Below are positions 54,450 through 62,710 of a DNA stretch of 64,000 nt, piece by piece. The position numbers and the translations under genes are program-made. The notes under the pieces were generated by a model. The model ran no database searches. It was not told where the DNA came from and was given only the letters and a program-made list of their open reading frames with translations. The DNA comes from CAZUWH01 sp964624075 (GTDB taxonomy: Bacteria; Pseudomonadota; Alphaproteobacteria; Rhodospirillales; Rhodospirillaceae). Location: NCBI GenBank assembly GCA_964624075.1, contig CAZUWH010000009.1, positions 28,735 through 92,734 of the forward strand, read 5' to 3'. The stretch's first letter is position 1. Every line of letters begins with the position of its first letter.

Positions 54450-54788
54450 CTACACCGGATCATCCTCTGGTCGCAACAACAGCCGTTGTACCCACTGGCC
54501 ATCGATCAGATGAGTCTGCAGAATTTCACCCACATCCGCATTTGTCCGATAAGTATACCATACCCCTTCAGGATAGATGACCATGACTGGCCCCAATGCG
54601 CAACGATCCAAACAGCCGGCGCTGTTGATTCGCACACTGCCAAGCCCCCGTTCCCTGACACGGGCCTTCAGGTAGTTGCGCAATCGCTCAGATTCACGGC
54701 GACCGCAAGAGCCACGGATATGACCGTCCGGTCGTACGTTGGTGCAGCAGAACACATGCTGCCGATAATAAGGGGGAGGATCCTCCAT
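54450..54788 (-). CDS. Thioredoxin-like [2Fe-2S] ferredoxin
   Basis: A 112-residue protein of the thioredoxin-like ferredoxin family (the Azotobacter FeSII or NuoE type). Cysteines in FCCTNVRPDGHIRGSCG at the N-terminal side and in INSAGCLDRCALGPVMVIYP provide the cluster ligands. It likely carries electrons in the cytoplasm to an unknown partner. ATG 54788 has a GGGAG ribosome binding site nine bases upstream. It lies downstream of a DUF6489 gene, the usual neighbour in alphaproteobacteria by my recollection. Confidence 0.85.
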   Translation of the reverse strand: MEDPPPYYRQHVFCCTNVRPDGHIRGSCGRRESERLRNYLKARVRERGLGSVRINSAGCLDRCALGPVMVIYPEGVWYTYRTNADVGEILQTHLIDGQWVQRLLLRPEDDPV

Positions 54789-54800
54789 GTGTTATTCTCC

Positions 54801-55097
54801 CTATTTTCTGGTCTTGTCAGTGGTCTTATCGGTCTCATGGGGAGGGGGAGCGCTGCGTTCCCCGCCCATGCCCGCCATAAACTGCGACCACAAGGCCGAC
54901 TGCATTTTTTCCAATCCCTGGATACCGCTCGGTAGCCATGTGCGCAATAGATGATCAATGTCCATGATCTTCAGATTGGCGCGCAGACGTTCCTCAATAT
55001 CCTGCAACAGATGGTCCTGTAGCGGCTTGACATCAGGAAGGCCGAAAAAGGCTCGTGCCTCTGCCGGCGTGCAGTCGATATCGATGTGGATTTTCAT
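54801..55097 (-). CDS. DUF6489 family protein
   Basis: A 98-residue soluble protein beginning MKIHIDIDCTPAEARAFFGL, which is the family's conserved N-terminus, then PDVKPLQDHLLQDIEERL and the helical RTWLPSGIQGLEKMQSALWS. The family is common in alphaproteobacteria and has no known function to me. ATG 55097 is used rather than an in-frame start at 55139, because of the match to the family start and the GAAGG upstream. It precedes the ferredoxin gene by 12 bases. Confidence 0.75.
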   Translation of the reverse strand: MKIHIDIDCTPAEARAFFGLPDVKPLQDHLLQDIEERLRANLKIMDIDHLLRTWLPSGIQGLEKMQSALWSQFMAGMGGERSAPPPHETDKTTDKTRK

Positions 55098-55167
55098 TTC
55101 CGTACCTTCGCCAATTGTAATGTTCACAGGGTAATCCAAAGTTAAGACTTATGAATACCATAACACA

Positions 55168-57208
55168 ATGTCCGAGACCGTTATGACACACAACCGCCTT
55201 GGTCAGGAAACCAGCCCTTATCTGCTTCAACACAAGGATCACCCGGTGCACTGGCAGCCGTGGGACAAACAGGCTTTTGCCGAAGCCCGCGCTGGCAACA
55301 AGCTGATCCTGTTGTCGATTGGGTATGCCGCCTGTCACTGGTGCCACATGATGGCATACGAGAGTTTCGAGAATCCGGAAACAGCACGGGTCATGAACGA
55401 ATCCTGCGTCATGATCGAGGTGGATCGCGAAGAGCGCCCGGACATCGAACCTTATCTACCAGAATGCCCTGGCCGTGATGGGCGAACAGGGAGGATGGCC
55501 TCTGACCATACTTCTGACCTCAGAGGGCATGCCGTTGTGGGGCGGAACCTAATTTCCACCCGAACCCCGCTTCGGACGCATGGCCTTTCGCGATGTCATC
55601 GCTACGGTTGTAAGTGCCTACCATCGCCAGCCGCAACGGGTTGCACAGAGCACGGCTGCCATGCGCCAGGCATTACAGCATCTGTCGCAAACGAGCGGCC
55701 GCAGCATGGCCCTGTCGTTGCCCTTGTTTGATCGCGCCGCGCAGGCGTTGCTGGAGCACGTCGACAGAGTCCATGGAGGTCTCCAGGGGGCGCCGAGGTT
55801 TCCGCAGTTTCCCCTGTTCGGTTTCCTGTGGCGGGCTTGGCGCCGGACACGCTCGCCGCACCTGAAGCAGGCCGTGCAGATGATGTTGGTGCACATCTGT
55901 CAGGGGGGAATCCATGATCACCTGGGCGGTGGCGTGGCCCTCTATGCAGCCTATGAGGTATGTCTGGTCCCCTACTTCGAGAAGATGCTGTATAATAATG
56001 CTCTATTCATCGACCTTCTCACCACCGTCTGGCAGAACACCCACCACTCTCTGCTCGCCCGCCGGGTCGTGGAAACCATCGGCTGGATTATGCAGGAGAT
56101 GATCGTCAGCCCTGGTGCTTTCGCTGCTTCCCTTGATGCTAACAGCGCGGGGGAGGAGGGAGGGCAGGTTCTATGTCTGGTTTGCGGCGGAAATCGATGC
56201 CACTCTGGGCAGCGACGCGCCGCTGTTTCGGCGCGTCTATGGCGTTACCTCCACCGGCTAGTTAGGAGGGACAGAACATTCTCCATCGTTCCCCCGCCAC
56301 GGAGCCTGATAACCCCCGGCCGAGGAGGAGACCTTGCAGGTCTGCCGGACGCGTCTGTTCTCAGTAGCGGGACACTCGGCCACGTCCGACCCATGATGGC
56401 AAAATCCTTGCCGACTGGAACGGCCTGATGATTCAGGCCCTTGCCAGGGCCGGTGCAGTGTTCGAGCGTCCGGCGTGGGCCGTCCTTGCGGTGCGCACTT
56501 TTGCCACCATCTGTAACCGCATGGCCATGTCCGGTGACCGGCTGGGGCACAGTCTATGCCAGGGACGATTGCAGACCACTACCGTGCTGGACGATTATGC
56601 CAATATGAGTTTAACTGCTCTGGCTCTGCTGGAGGTGACAGCTGATCCAGCCTATCTGGAACAAGCCCGCCGCTTGGTCACAATCGTCGCGCGTTCTTAT
56701 TGGGATGACCGGGAAGGCGGTTATTTTTTCGCTGCGCGTGGAAGCGACCGACTTGATCACCCGGCCCAAGACGCCGGCTGATACGGCAACACCGTCTGGC
56801 AACGGTACCATGGCCCATGTGCTGGCTCGACTTTATCATATGACCGGCGTGGACGACTGTCGGCAACGTGCCGAGGCTCTGTTCGACACCTTTTCCGGTA
56901 CCCTTGCAGAGCATCCCCTCACTCTGGTGACCATGATAAATGCCTTTGAACACCTGCAAGCGGCCATGGTGGTTGTGATCGTTGGACCTGACAGTCAGGC
57001 GGCGGCTTGGCGCTATCATGTTCTAGCGGTTCCAGCTAGTGACCTGATCGTCCTGAGTGGTCCGGCTGATTCGCCACTGGTTCAAGGCCGACCGATGATC
57101 AACGGTGCCCTGACCGCCTATATCTGTCGTGGACAGACCTGTTCCGCCCCGGTCACAACGATCGAGGCACTGGTTCAGGCATTGACGGAAAAAGATTGTT
57201 TCACGTGA
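55168..57208 (+). pseudogene. DUF255 thioredoxin-domain protein (YyaL/SPATA20 type), multiply frameshifted
   Basis: The N-terminal thioredoxin-like part is clear: NRLGQETSPYLLQHKDHPVH, ILLSIGYAACHWCHMMAYES and MIEVDREERPDIE. It then shifts near 55455. The middle continues in other frames (VDRVHGGLQGAPRFPQFPLF, GGIHDHLGGGVALYAAYEVC, PYFEKMLYNNALFIDL). After further shifts and a lost segment near 56150-56400 come LADWNGLMIQALARAGAVFE, DDYANMSLTALALLE, and the end ICRGQTCSAPVTTIEALVQA. The expected intact length is about 680 residues. The final TGA lies within a parS site. Confidence 0.87.
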
Positions 57209-57212
57209 AACA
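57197..57212. other. parS: parS partition site, perfect copy 2
   Basis: TGTTTCACGTGAAACA, exact ParB-binding palindrome. It overlaps the last codons and stop of the DUF255 pseudogene and lies about 110 bases before mnmG. Confidence 0.92.
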
Positions 57213-57323
57213 AACAGGAGAGGATATGCCGCTCCTTGTGTTATTTTTCCGAGATTGGGGAAGGACCAACGCAGGAGGGCGCACGTCCATGCGTCCTGAC
57301 CGGATGGTTTCCATGGGAAAAGA

Positions 57324-59204
57324 ATGAGTACATATTACGATGTCATCGTGGTCGGGGCGGGTCATGCCGGCTGTGAAGCCGCTGCCGCCGCAGCGCGGTT
57401 AGGAGCACAGACACTCCTGCTTACCCATCGGCTGGAAACGATCGGCGAAATGTCTTGCAATCCGGCCATCGGTGGTCTGGCTAAGGGGCATTTGGTGCGG
57501 GAGATCGATGCCTTGGATGGCCTGATGGGACGCGCTATCGACCAGGCCGGCATTCAGTTCCGTATCCTCAATCGATCGAAAGGACCGGCCGTGCAGGGCC
57601 CGCGGGCACAAGCTGACCGGGTGTTGTACCGGACGGCCATGCGCACGTTGCTCGCCGAACAGCCTCGTCTCGTGATGCGGAGCGGTTCGGTCGAGGATCT
57701 GGTCACGGCCGCGGACGGCACGCTTGCCGGCGTGCAACTGGCCGATGGGCGCGTAATTTCGGCCGGGGCCGTGGTTCTGACGGCCGGAACATTCTTGCGC
57801 GGTTTGATCCATTGCGGAGAGTATCAGGAACCGGCAGGTCGGATCGGCGAAGCCCCTTCTTCTGGTCTTTCGGCGGCCTTGACTCGTTTGGGCTTCTCTC
57901 TCGATCGTCTCAAGACGGGCACACCGCCCCGCCTGGATGGACGCACCATCGATTGGGCCGGGCTGGAAATTCAGGAGGGCGATAATCCTCCCACACCCTT
58001 TTCCACACTGACCGGGCAGATCACGTTGCCGCAGGTCGTCTGTCACATCACGGGGACGACTGCGGCGGTACATGCCTTGATCCGGGCCAATCTGCACCGG
58101 GCCCCGATGTATTCGGGGCAGATTGGCAGCGTTGGCCCTCGTTACTGTCCCAGCATTGAGGACAAGGTAGTGCGGTTTGCCGGTCGTAACCGGCACCAGA
58201 TCTTTCTTGAACCGGAAGGGCTGCGGGACCACACCGTCTACCCCAACGGAATCTCGACTTCATTGCCCGTAGATATTCAACAGGAGCTGTTGCATCATAT
58301 TCCTGGTCTGGAGCAGGTCCGGATGCTGCGGCCGGGCTATGCCATCGAATACGACTTTGTCGATCCGCGGGCCTTGCGCCCCACTCTGGAAGCCCGCTAC
58401 CTGCCGCGTCTGTTCCTGGCCGGGCAGATCAATGGCACGACGGGCTATGAGGAGGCAGCGGCGCAAGGACTGATGGCGGGTTTGAACGCCGCCCTGCTGT
58501 GCGCGGGGTCAGCCCCCTTCGTTCTGGATCGGGCCGAGGCTTATATAGGGGTGCTCATCGATGATCTGACTACCCTGGGCACGGATGAACCTTATCGCAT
58601 GTTCACGTCGCGTGCCGAGTATCGACTGGTGTTGCGGGCTGACAATGCCGATCAGCGCCTTACCGACCGGGGTATAGCGCTGGGCTGTATCAGTCCGATC
58701 CGTGCCCAAGCATTTGCCGCCAAATGTGCGGCCTTGGCTGCAGCACGGCATCTGCTGACCAGCCTGCACGCATCGCCCGCGCTTCTGGCACGACAGGGAA
58801 TCGCCATCAACCAGGATGGTGTGATTCGTCGGGCTGTCGATCTTCTAGCCATGCCGGGAATGACCCTGGCACGTCTGACGGCCTTGTGGCCGATTCTGGC
58901 GACATTCCGCCCCGATGTAGTAGAGCAGATGGAAATCGAAAGCCGTTATGCCGGCTATCTGCAACGGCAGGAAGCGGATATCCGGGCTTTCCGTCGTGAC
59001 GAAGACCTGCTGCTGCCGGAAAACCTGAACTATGATCAAATCGGTGGTTTGTCCACTGAGATCCGGCTGAAGCTAAGAGCGGTTTGCCCTCCTACATTAG
59101 GTGCGGCAGCCCGTATTCCAGGGGTGACCCCGGCGGCCCTAACGGCGTTGCTTGGACACGTCCGCAAGCGGTCGGCAAGCGGGGCAAGGAATGGTTTCAC
59201 GTGA
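57324..59204 (+). CDS. mnmG: tRNA modification protein MnmG (GidA)
   Basis: MnmG is the FAD- and NADH-dependent partner of MnmE in wobble-uridine modification. The 626-residue protein starts with the FAD site YDVIVVGAGHAGCEAAAAAA and has the family signature GPRAQADRVLYRTAM. Its second motif, CPSIEDKVVRF, is followed by RNRHQIFLEPEG, and GQINGTTGYEEAAAQGL follows later. The C-terminal helical domain is complete to residue 626. Its TGA lies inside a degenerate parS site. Order mnmG-rsmG-parA-parB marks the origin region in alphaproteobacteria. Confidence 0.97.
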   Translation: MSTYYDVIVVGAGHAGCEAAAAAARLGAQTLLLTHRLETIGEMSCNPAIGGLAKGHLVREIDALDGLMGRAIDQAGIQFRILNRSKGPAVQGPRAQADRVLYRTAMRTLLAEQPRLVMRSGSVEDLVTAADGTLAGVQLADGRVISAGAVVLTAGTFLRGLIHCGEYQEPAGRIGEAPSSGLSAALTRLGFSLDRLKTGTPPRLDGRTIDWAGLEIQEGDNPPTPFSTLTGQITLPQVVCHITGTTAAVHALIRANLHRAPMYSGQIGSVGPRYCPSIEDKVVRFAGRNRHQIFLEPEGLRDHTVYPNGISTSLPVDIQQELLHHIPGLEQVRMLRPGYAIEYDFVDPRALRPTLEARYLPRLFLAGQINGTTGYEEAAAQGLMAGLNAALLCAGSAPFVLDRAEAYIGVLIDDLTTLGTDEPYRMFTSRAEYRLVLRADNADQRLTDRGIALGCISPIRAQAFAAKCAALAAARHLLTSLHASPALLARQGIAINQDGVIRRAVDLLAMPGMTLARLTALWPILATFRPDVVEQMEIESRYAGYLQRQEADIRAFRRDEDLLLPENLNYDQIGGLSTEIRLKLRAVCPPTLGAAARIPGVTPAALTALLGHVRKRSASGARNGFT

Positions 59205-59208
59205 AGCA
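59193..59208. other. parS-like site, degenerate copy
   Basis: GGTTTCACGTGAAGCA has two mismatches to the perfect palindrome. It contains the stop codon of mnmG and lies just before the rsmG start. It may bind ParB weakly. Confidence 0.65.
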
Positions 59209-59817
59209 ATGACGCCTGCGACGTTTCAGGCCGCTGCCGGTGTTTCACGTGAAACAATGGAGCGGTTGCAGTGTTATGCCGTGCTCCTGTGCCGGTGGCA
59301 GACTCGGATCAATCTGGTGGGGGCGGCAACCCTCTCCGATTTATGGCGACGCCATCTGTGGGATTCGGCACAACTATGGCCACTCCTGCCCGTAAAAATA
59401 CGGGGACTGGTTGATCTTGGCAGTGGGGCCGGTTTCCCCGGTCTGGTACTCGCCATCCTTGGCGTGCTCGATGTGCATCTAATCGAAGCCAATGCCCGCA
59501 AGAGCGCCTTCCTGCGTGAAGCCGCACGTCTGACAGAGACCTCTGTCATCATCCATACCGCCCGCGCCGAAACATTGACGCCCTGGCCTGCCGACATCGT
59601 GACCGCTCGTGCCATGGCGCCCCTAGACAGGCTGCTAGCCCTGGCGGCACCTTTTCTGACACGGCCACAGGCCAAGGCACTGTTCCTGAAAGGCAGAACT
59701 GTGGAGGAGGAATTGACCGCGGCACGAAAACAGTGGAGTATGACTGTCACCCAGATTTCCAGCCAGTCGGATCCGTCGGGTATCATCCTGTGCGTGAAAA
59801 AGGTACACCGTGTCTAA
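59209..59817 (+). CDS. rsmG: 16S rRNA (guanine-527-N7)-methyltransferase RsmG
   Basis: RsmG methylates G527 of 16S rRNA. The 202-residue protein begins MTPATFQAAAGVSRETMERL, with VSRET encoded by a perfect parS site. The SAM-binding motif is VDLGSGAGFPGLVLAI, with the catalytic region NARKSAFLREAARLT following. An in-frame ATG at 59191 is an alternative, but ATG 59209 matches relatives. The stop overlaps parA by eight bases. Confidence 0.95.
   Translation: MTPATFQAAAGVSRETMERLQCYAVLLCRWQTRINLVGAATLSDLWRRHLWDSAQLWPLLPVKIRGLVDLGSGAGFPGLVLAILGVLDVHLIEANARKSAFLREAARLTETSVIIHTARAETLTPWPADIVTARAMAPLDRLLALAAPFLTRPQAKALFLKGRTVEEELTAARKQWSMTVTQISSQSDPSGIILCVKKVHRV
59241..59256. other. parS: parS partition site, perfect copy 3, inside rsmG
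   Basis: TGTTTCACGTGAAACA occurs in the rsmG coding region and encodes part of the GVSRETM stretch. Placing parS inside the start of rsmG is common in alphaproteobacteria. Confidence 0.93.
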
Positions 59818-60616
59818 GGTTCCTATCTCTGGCCCTAAACCACGCATCATCGCCATCGCCAATCAGAAGGGCGGCGTCGGCAAGACAACGACGGCCATCA
59901 ACTTGGCCACGGCATTGGCCGCTGTGCATCGCAAGATCCTGGTCATTGATCTGGATCCCCAAGGCAATGCCAGCACTGGACTGGGGATCATGCAGGCCGC
60001 TCGCGCAGTCAATACCTATCATGTCCTGACGGCCAATGTTCCGGTAGAGCGCGCCATTCTGCCGACGTTGGTGCCAGGGCTGCACATCGTGCCGGCCGGC
60101 GTTGACTTGGTAGGCGCGGAAATCGAACTTGTTACCACAGAACAGCGGGAATATCGTCTGCATTCCGCATTGGCCGGGCAACTGCTTGCGTTCGACCATG
60201 TGCTGATCGACTGCCCCCCTTCATTGGGATTGTTGACGCTTAATGCCCTGGTGGCAGCGCATACTGTGATGGTCCCATTGCAGTGTGAGTTCTTTGCCCT
60301 TGAGGGGGTGAGCCATCTTGTCAAGACCATCGAGCGGGTCAAAAAGGCCTTCAATACACGACTGGATATTCAGGGAGTCGTCCTCACCATGTTCGACAAG
60401 CGCAACAATTTGTCTGATATGGTTGCAAACGACGTGCGCGACTTTTTTGGCGACAAGGTTTACAACACGGTCATCCCCCGCAACGTTCGTATTTCCGAAG
60501 CGCCATCCCATGGCAAGCCGGTTCTGATCTATGACCTGCGTTGTCCGGGGTCGCAAGCCTATCTGCACTTGGCGGGCGAAGTGTTGCGACAGGAAGGTGA
60601 AGCAGGGGTGCCATGA
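59810..60616 (+). CDS. parA: Chromosome partitioning ATPase ParA (Soj)
   Basis: ParA is a deviant Walker ATPase that positions ParB-parS complexes and the origin. The 268-residue protein has ANQKGGVGKTTTAINLATAL (the signature lysine and P-loop), VIDLDPQGNASTGLG, and IDCPPSLGLLTLNALVAAHT. The GTG at 59810 is used, overlapping the rsmG stop. The frame is intact. Confidence 0.96.
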   Translation: MSKVPISGPKPRIIAIANQKGGVGKTTTAINLATALAAVHRKILVIDLDPQGNASTGLGIMQAARAVNTYHVLTANVPVERAILPTLVPGLHIVPAGVDLVGAEIELVTTEQREYRLHSALAGQLLAFDHVLIDCPPSLGLLTLNALVAAHTVMVPLQCEFFALEGVSHLVKTIERVKKAFNTRLDIQGVVLTMFDKRNNLSDMVANDVRDFFGDKVYNTVIPRNVRISEAPSHGKPVLIYDLRCPGSQAYLHLAGEVLRQEGEAGVP

Positions 60617-60665
60617 GCGCGGAAAAAGCCTGCCATCATTGGCTGGCAGAGGGAGAGAATCGACA

Positions 60666-61712
60666 ATGAGCAAGGCCCAGCGATTGGGACGTGGCTTGTC
60701 GTCGCTGCTGGGGGACGATGCGATCATCGCGTTGCCCAAGGAAGCGACCCATGAGGCATCGATCGATTCCTTGCATCCCGGTCGTTTCCAGCCCCGCCAT
60801 CATTTCGATGAAGCGGCGATTGCCAGTCTGGTTGACTCGATCCGCCAGCGCGGGATCCTCCAACCTATTCTGGTGCGTCCTCTGGCCGAGCAGGACGGCC
60901 ATTACGAGATCATTGCCGGGGAGCGGCGCTGGCGTGCCGCACAACAGGCTCAGCTCCACGAAGTCCCCATTGTCATCCGCACGTTATCGGATCGAGAAGC
61001 GCTGGAAGTTGCCCTGGTTGAAAACCTGCAGCGGCAGGATCTATCTCCCCTGGAAGAAGCCGAGGGATACAATCGCCTGATCGAAGAATTCCACCATACG
61101 CAGGAAGAACTGGCTCAGGCCATCAGCAAAAGCCGCAGCCATGTCGCCAACATGATGCGGTTGCTAGCCTTGCCCGATCTCATCAAGACGATGCTTGATC
61201 AAGGGGCATTGTCGGCGGGGCATGCCCGTGCGCTTCTGGGGGCTCGTGAGCCCGTCAAGCTGGCACGGACCATTGTTACGCGTGGTTTGAACGTGCGCCA
61301 GGTGGAAAGGCTGGTCCAGAAGGAAGGCGGCAAGGCCGCCCGCAAGCATACCTCCCCCCCTTCCCGGGATGCCGATCTCGTGGCCCTGGAACGGGATGTT
61401 TCCCATTGCCTGGGATTCAAGGTCCGTATCTCCTTCAGTGGTCAGGGGGGCACCCTGACCATTCACTACAATACATTGGAACAACTCGATGATATCCTGC
61501 TACGCTTGAATGCATCGGCCCTGGTTCATAAGACCGCAACGGATACGTTGTCCCTACCTGCGGAGGATGCTCTTGCTTCCCTAGCCTATGCTTGTGCCTA
61601 TGCTGAAGAGGAGATGAAGGAGGAAGAGCAGCGAGAAGGGGAGGCAGGCCCTCCTCAGGATACCCAGGACGAGGAAGGTGATCCCTGCAATGATTCTGTT
61701 CCCGGCCATTGA
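60666..61712 (+). CDS. parB: Chromosome partitioning protein ParB (Spo0J)
   Basis: ParB binds parS, spreads along DNA using CTP, and contacts ParA. The 348-residue protein begins MSKAQRLGRGLSSLLGDDAI (the ParA-interaction end). It has the CTP-binding motif AGERRWRAAQQAQLHEVPIV and the NLQRQDLSPLEEAEGYNRLI region with the helix-turn-helix (ISKSRSHVANMMRLLALPD). The C-terminal dimerisation tail is acidic (EEEMKEEEQREGEAG). The parA stop is 50 bases upstream. Its 3' end overlaps hisA by 23 bases. Confidence 0.96.
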   Translation: MSKAQRLGRGLSSLLGDDAIIALPKEATHEASIDSLHPGRFQPRHHFDEAAIASLVDSIRQRGILQPILVRPLAEQDGHYEIIAGERRWRAAQQAQLHEVPIVIRTLSDREALEVALVENLQRQDLSPLEEAEGYNRLIEEFHHTQEELAQAISKSRSHVANMMRLLALPDLIKTMLDQGALSAGHARALLGAREPVKLARTIVTRGLNVRQVERLVQKEGGKAARKHTSPPSRDADLVALERDVSHCLGFKVRISFSGQGGTLTIHYNTLEQLDDILLRLNASALVHKTATDTLSLPAEDALASLAYACAYAEEEMKEEEQREGEAGPPQDTQDEEGDPCNDSVPGH

Positions 61713-62433
61713 TCTGAGGAATGGTGCCTGCGTCCGCCTGCTGCGGGGTGATATGAGCCAGGTGACCGTTTTCAACACTTCCCCGGCAGCACAGGCCCGC
61801 GCCTTTGCCGAGGCTGGTTGTGCATGGCTGCATGTAGTGGACCTGAACGGCGCCTTTGTCGGTCGGCCCGTGAACGCCCCGGCGGTTGAGGCTATTCTGG
61901 CTGCCGTGACCATCCCGGTGCAATTGGGCGGCGGGATTCGTGACATGACGACCATCGCGCTCTGGTTGGAGAAAGGGGTACGACGCGTGATTCTGGGGAC
62001 AGCCTCCTTGCGTGATCCAACCCTGATCAAGACAGCCTGTCGTGTTTTCCCTGGTCAGGTGGCCGTAGGGATCGACACCCGGAACGGTCAGGTGGCCGTG
62101 GAAGGGTGGGCGAAAACCGCGCACGTGACAGCGCTGGATCTGGCGCTCAGGTTCGAGGATGTAGGCGTGGCCGCCATCATTCATACTGACATCGACCGGG
62201 ATGGTGTCATGGCAGGTCCCAACGTGGCCGCATTGGTTACCTTGGCTGAACGGCTCACGACACCCGTCATCATTTCGGGTGGCGTGTCGTGTCTGGAGGA
62301 TTTGAAAGTGATTCGAGCCGTGGCCAACACGGTGCCAGGGGTGGCGGGCGTCATTTCCGGTCGCGCTCTTTACGATAATCGTCTTGACCTGCGCCAGGCT
62401 CTAGCCGTGCTGGCGGAGTTTTCATTGGTCTGA
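61690..62433 (+). CDS. hisA: HisA, 1-(5-phosphoribosyl)-5-amidino-imidazole isomerase
   Basis: HisA isomerises ProFAR to PRFAR in histidine synthesis. The 247-residue half-barrel repeat protein has ILFPAIDLRNGACVRLLRGD, LHVVDLNGAFVGRPVN, LGGGIRDM, and the second-half AAIIHTDIDRDGVMAGPN, with catalytic Asp in both halves. ATG 61690 lies within parB. The usual neighbours hisH and hisF are not here: a repeat follows, and then queG on the other strand. Confidence 0.94.
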   Translation: MILFPAIDLRNGACVRLLRGDMSQVTVFNTSPAAQARAFAEAGCAWLHVVDLNGAFVGRPVNAPAVEAILAAVTIPVQLGGGIRDMTTIALWLEKGVRRVILGTASLRDPTLIKTACRVFPGQVAVGIDTRNGQVAVEGWAKTAHVTALDLALRFEDVGVAAIIHTDIDRDGVMAGPNVAALVTLAERLTTPVIISGGVSCLEDLKVIRAVANTVPGVAGVISGRALYDNRLDLRQALAVLAEFSLV

Positions 62434-62449
62434 TATCAGGAAGTGTTGC

Positions 62450-62710
62450 GGGAAGAAGCGGGGCAATCAGGCGAATGACACTGATTTGCAGAAGGGGCAT
62501 TCCTGCCCCCCCCCTGGAGGGAAGGCTCCCTCCCCCTTGATGGGGGAGGGCTAACAAGATCTAGGCAGAGGGCTTCATGTCCCCCACCTTGATCCTCTTC
62601 CGACGAATCCCGTCTCAAAAAGGTCCTCCTGGAGGGAACACGCCCTTCCCCTGAAGGGGGGCCTGTTAAGGCGACTTGGAATAAATTCCATAATGAGAAT
62701 CGCTGCGACC
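62450..62710. repeat. Modular dispersed repeat (family R1), copy at 62.5 kb
   Basis: GAATGACACTGATTTGCAGA at 62475-62494 matches the 31-kb copy at all but one base. Further along are CTTGATGGGGGAGGGCTA, TCCTCTTCCGACGAA, CTCCTGGAGGGAACACGCCC, CTGAAGGGGGGCCTG and the end AAGGCGACTTGGAATAAATT plus CCATAATGAGAATCGCTG. The last 40-odd bases overlap the 3' end of queG. It lies between convergent hisA and queG. Confidence 0.72.
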
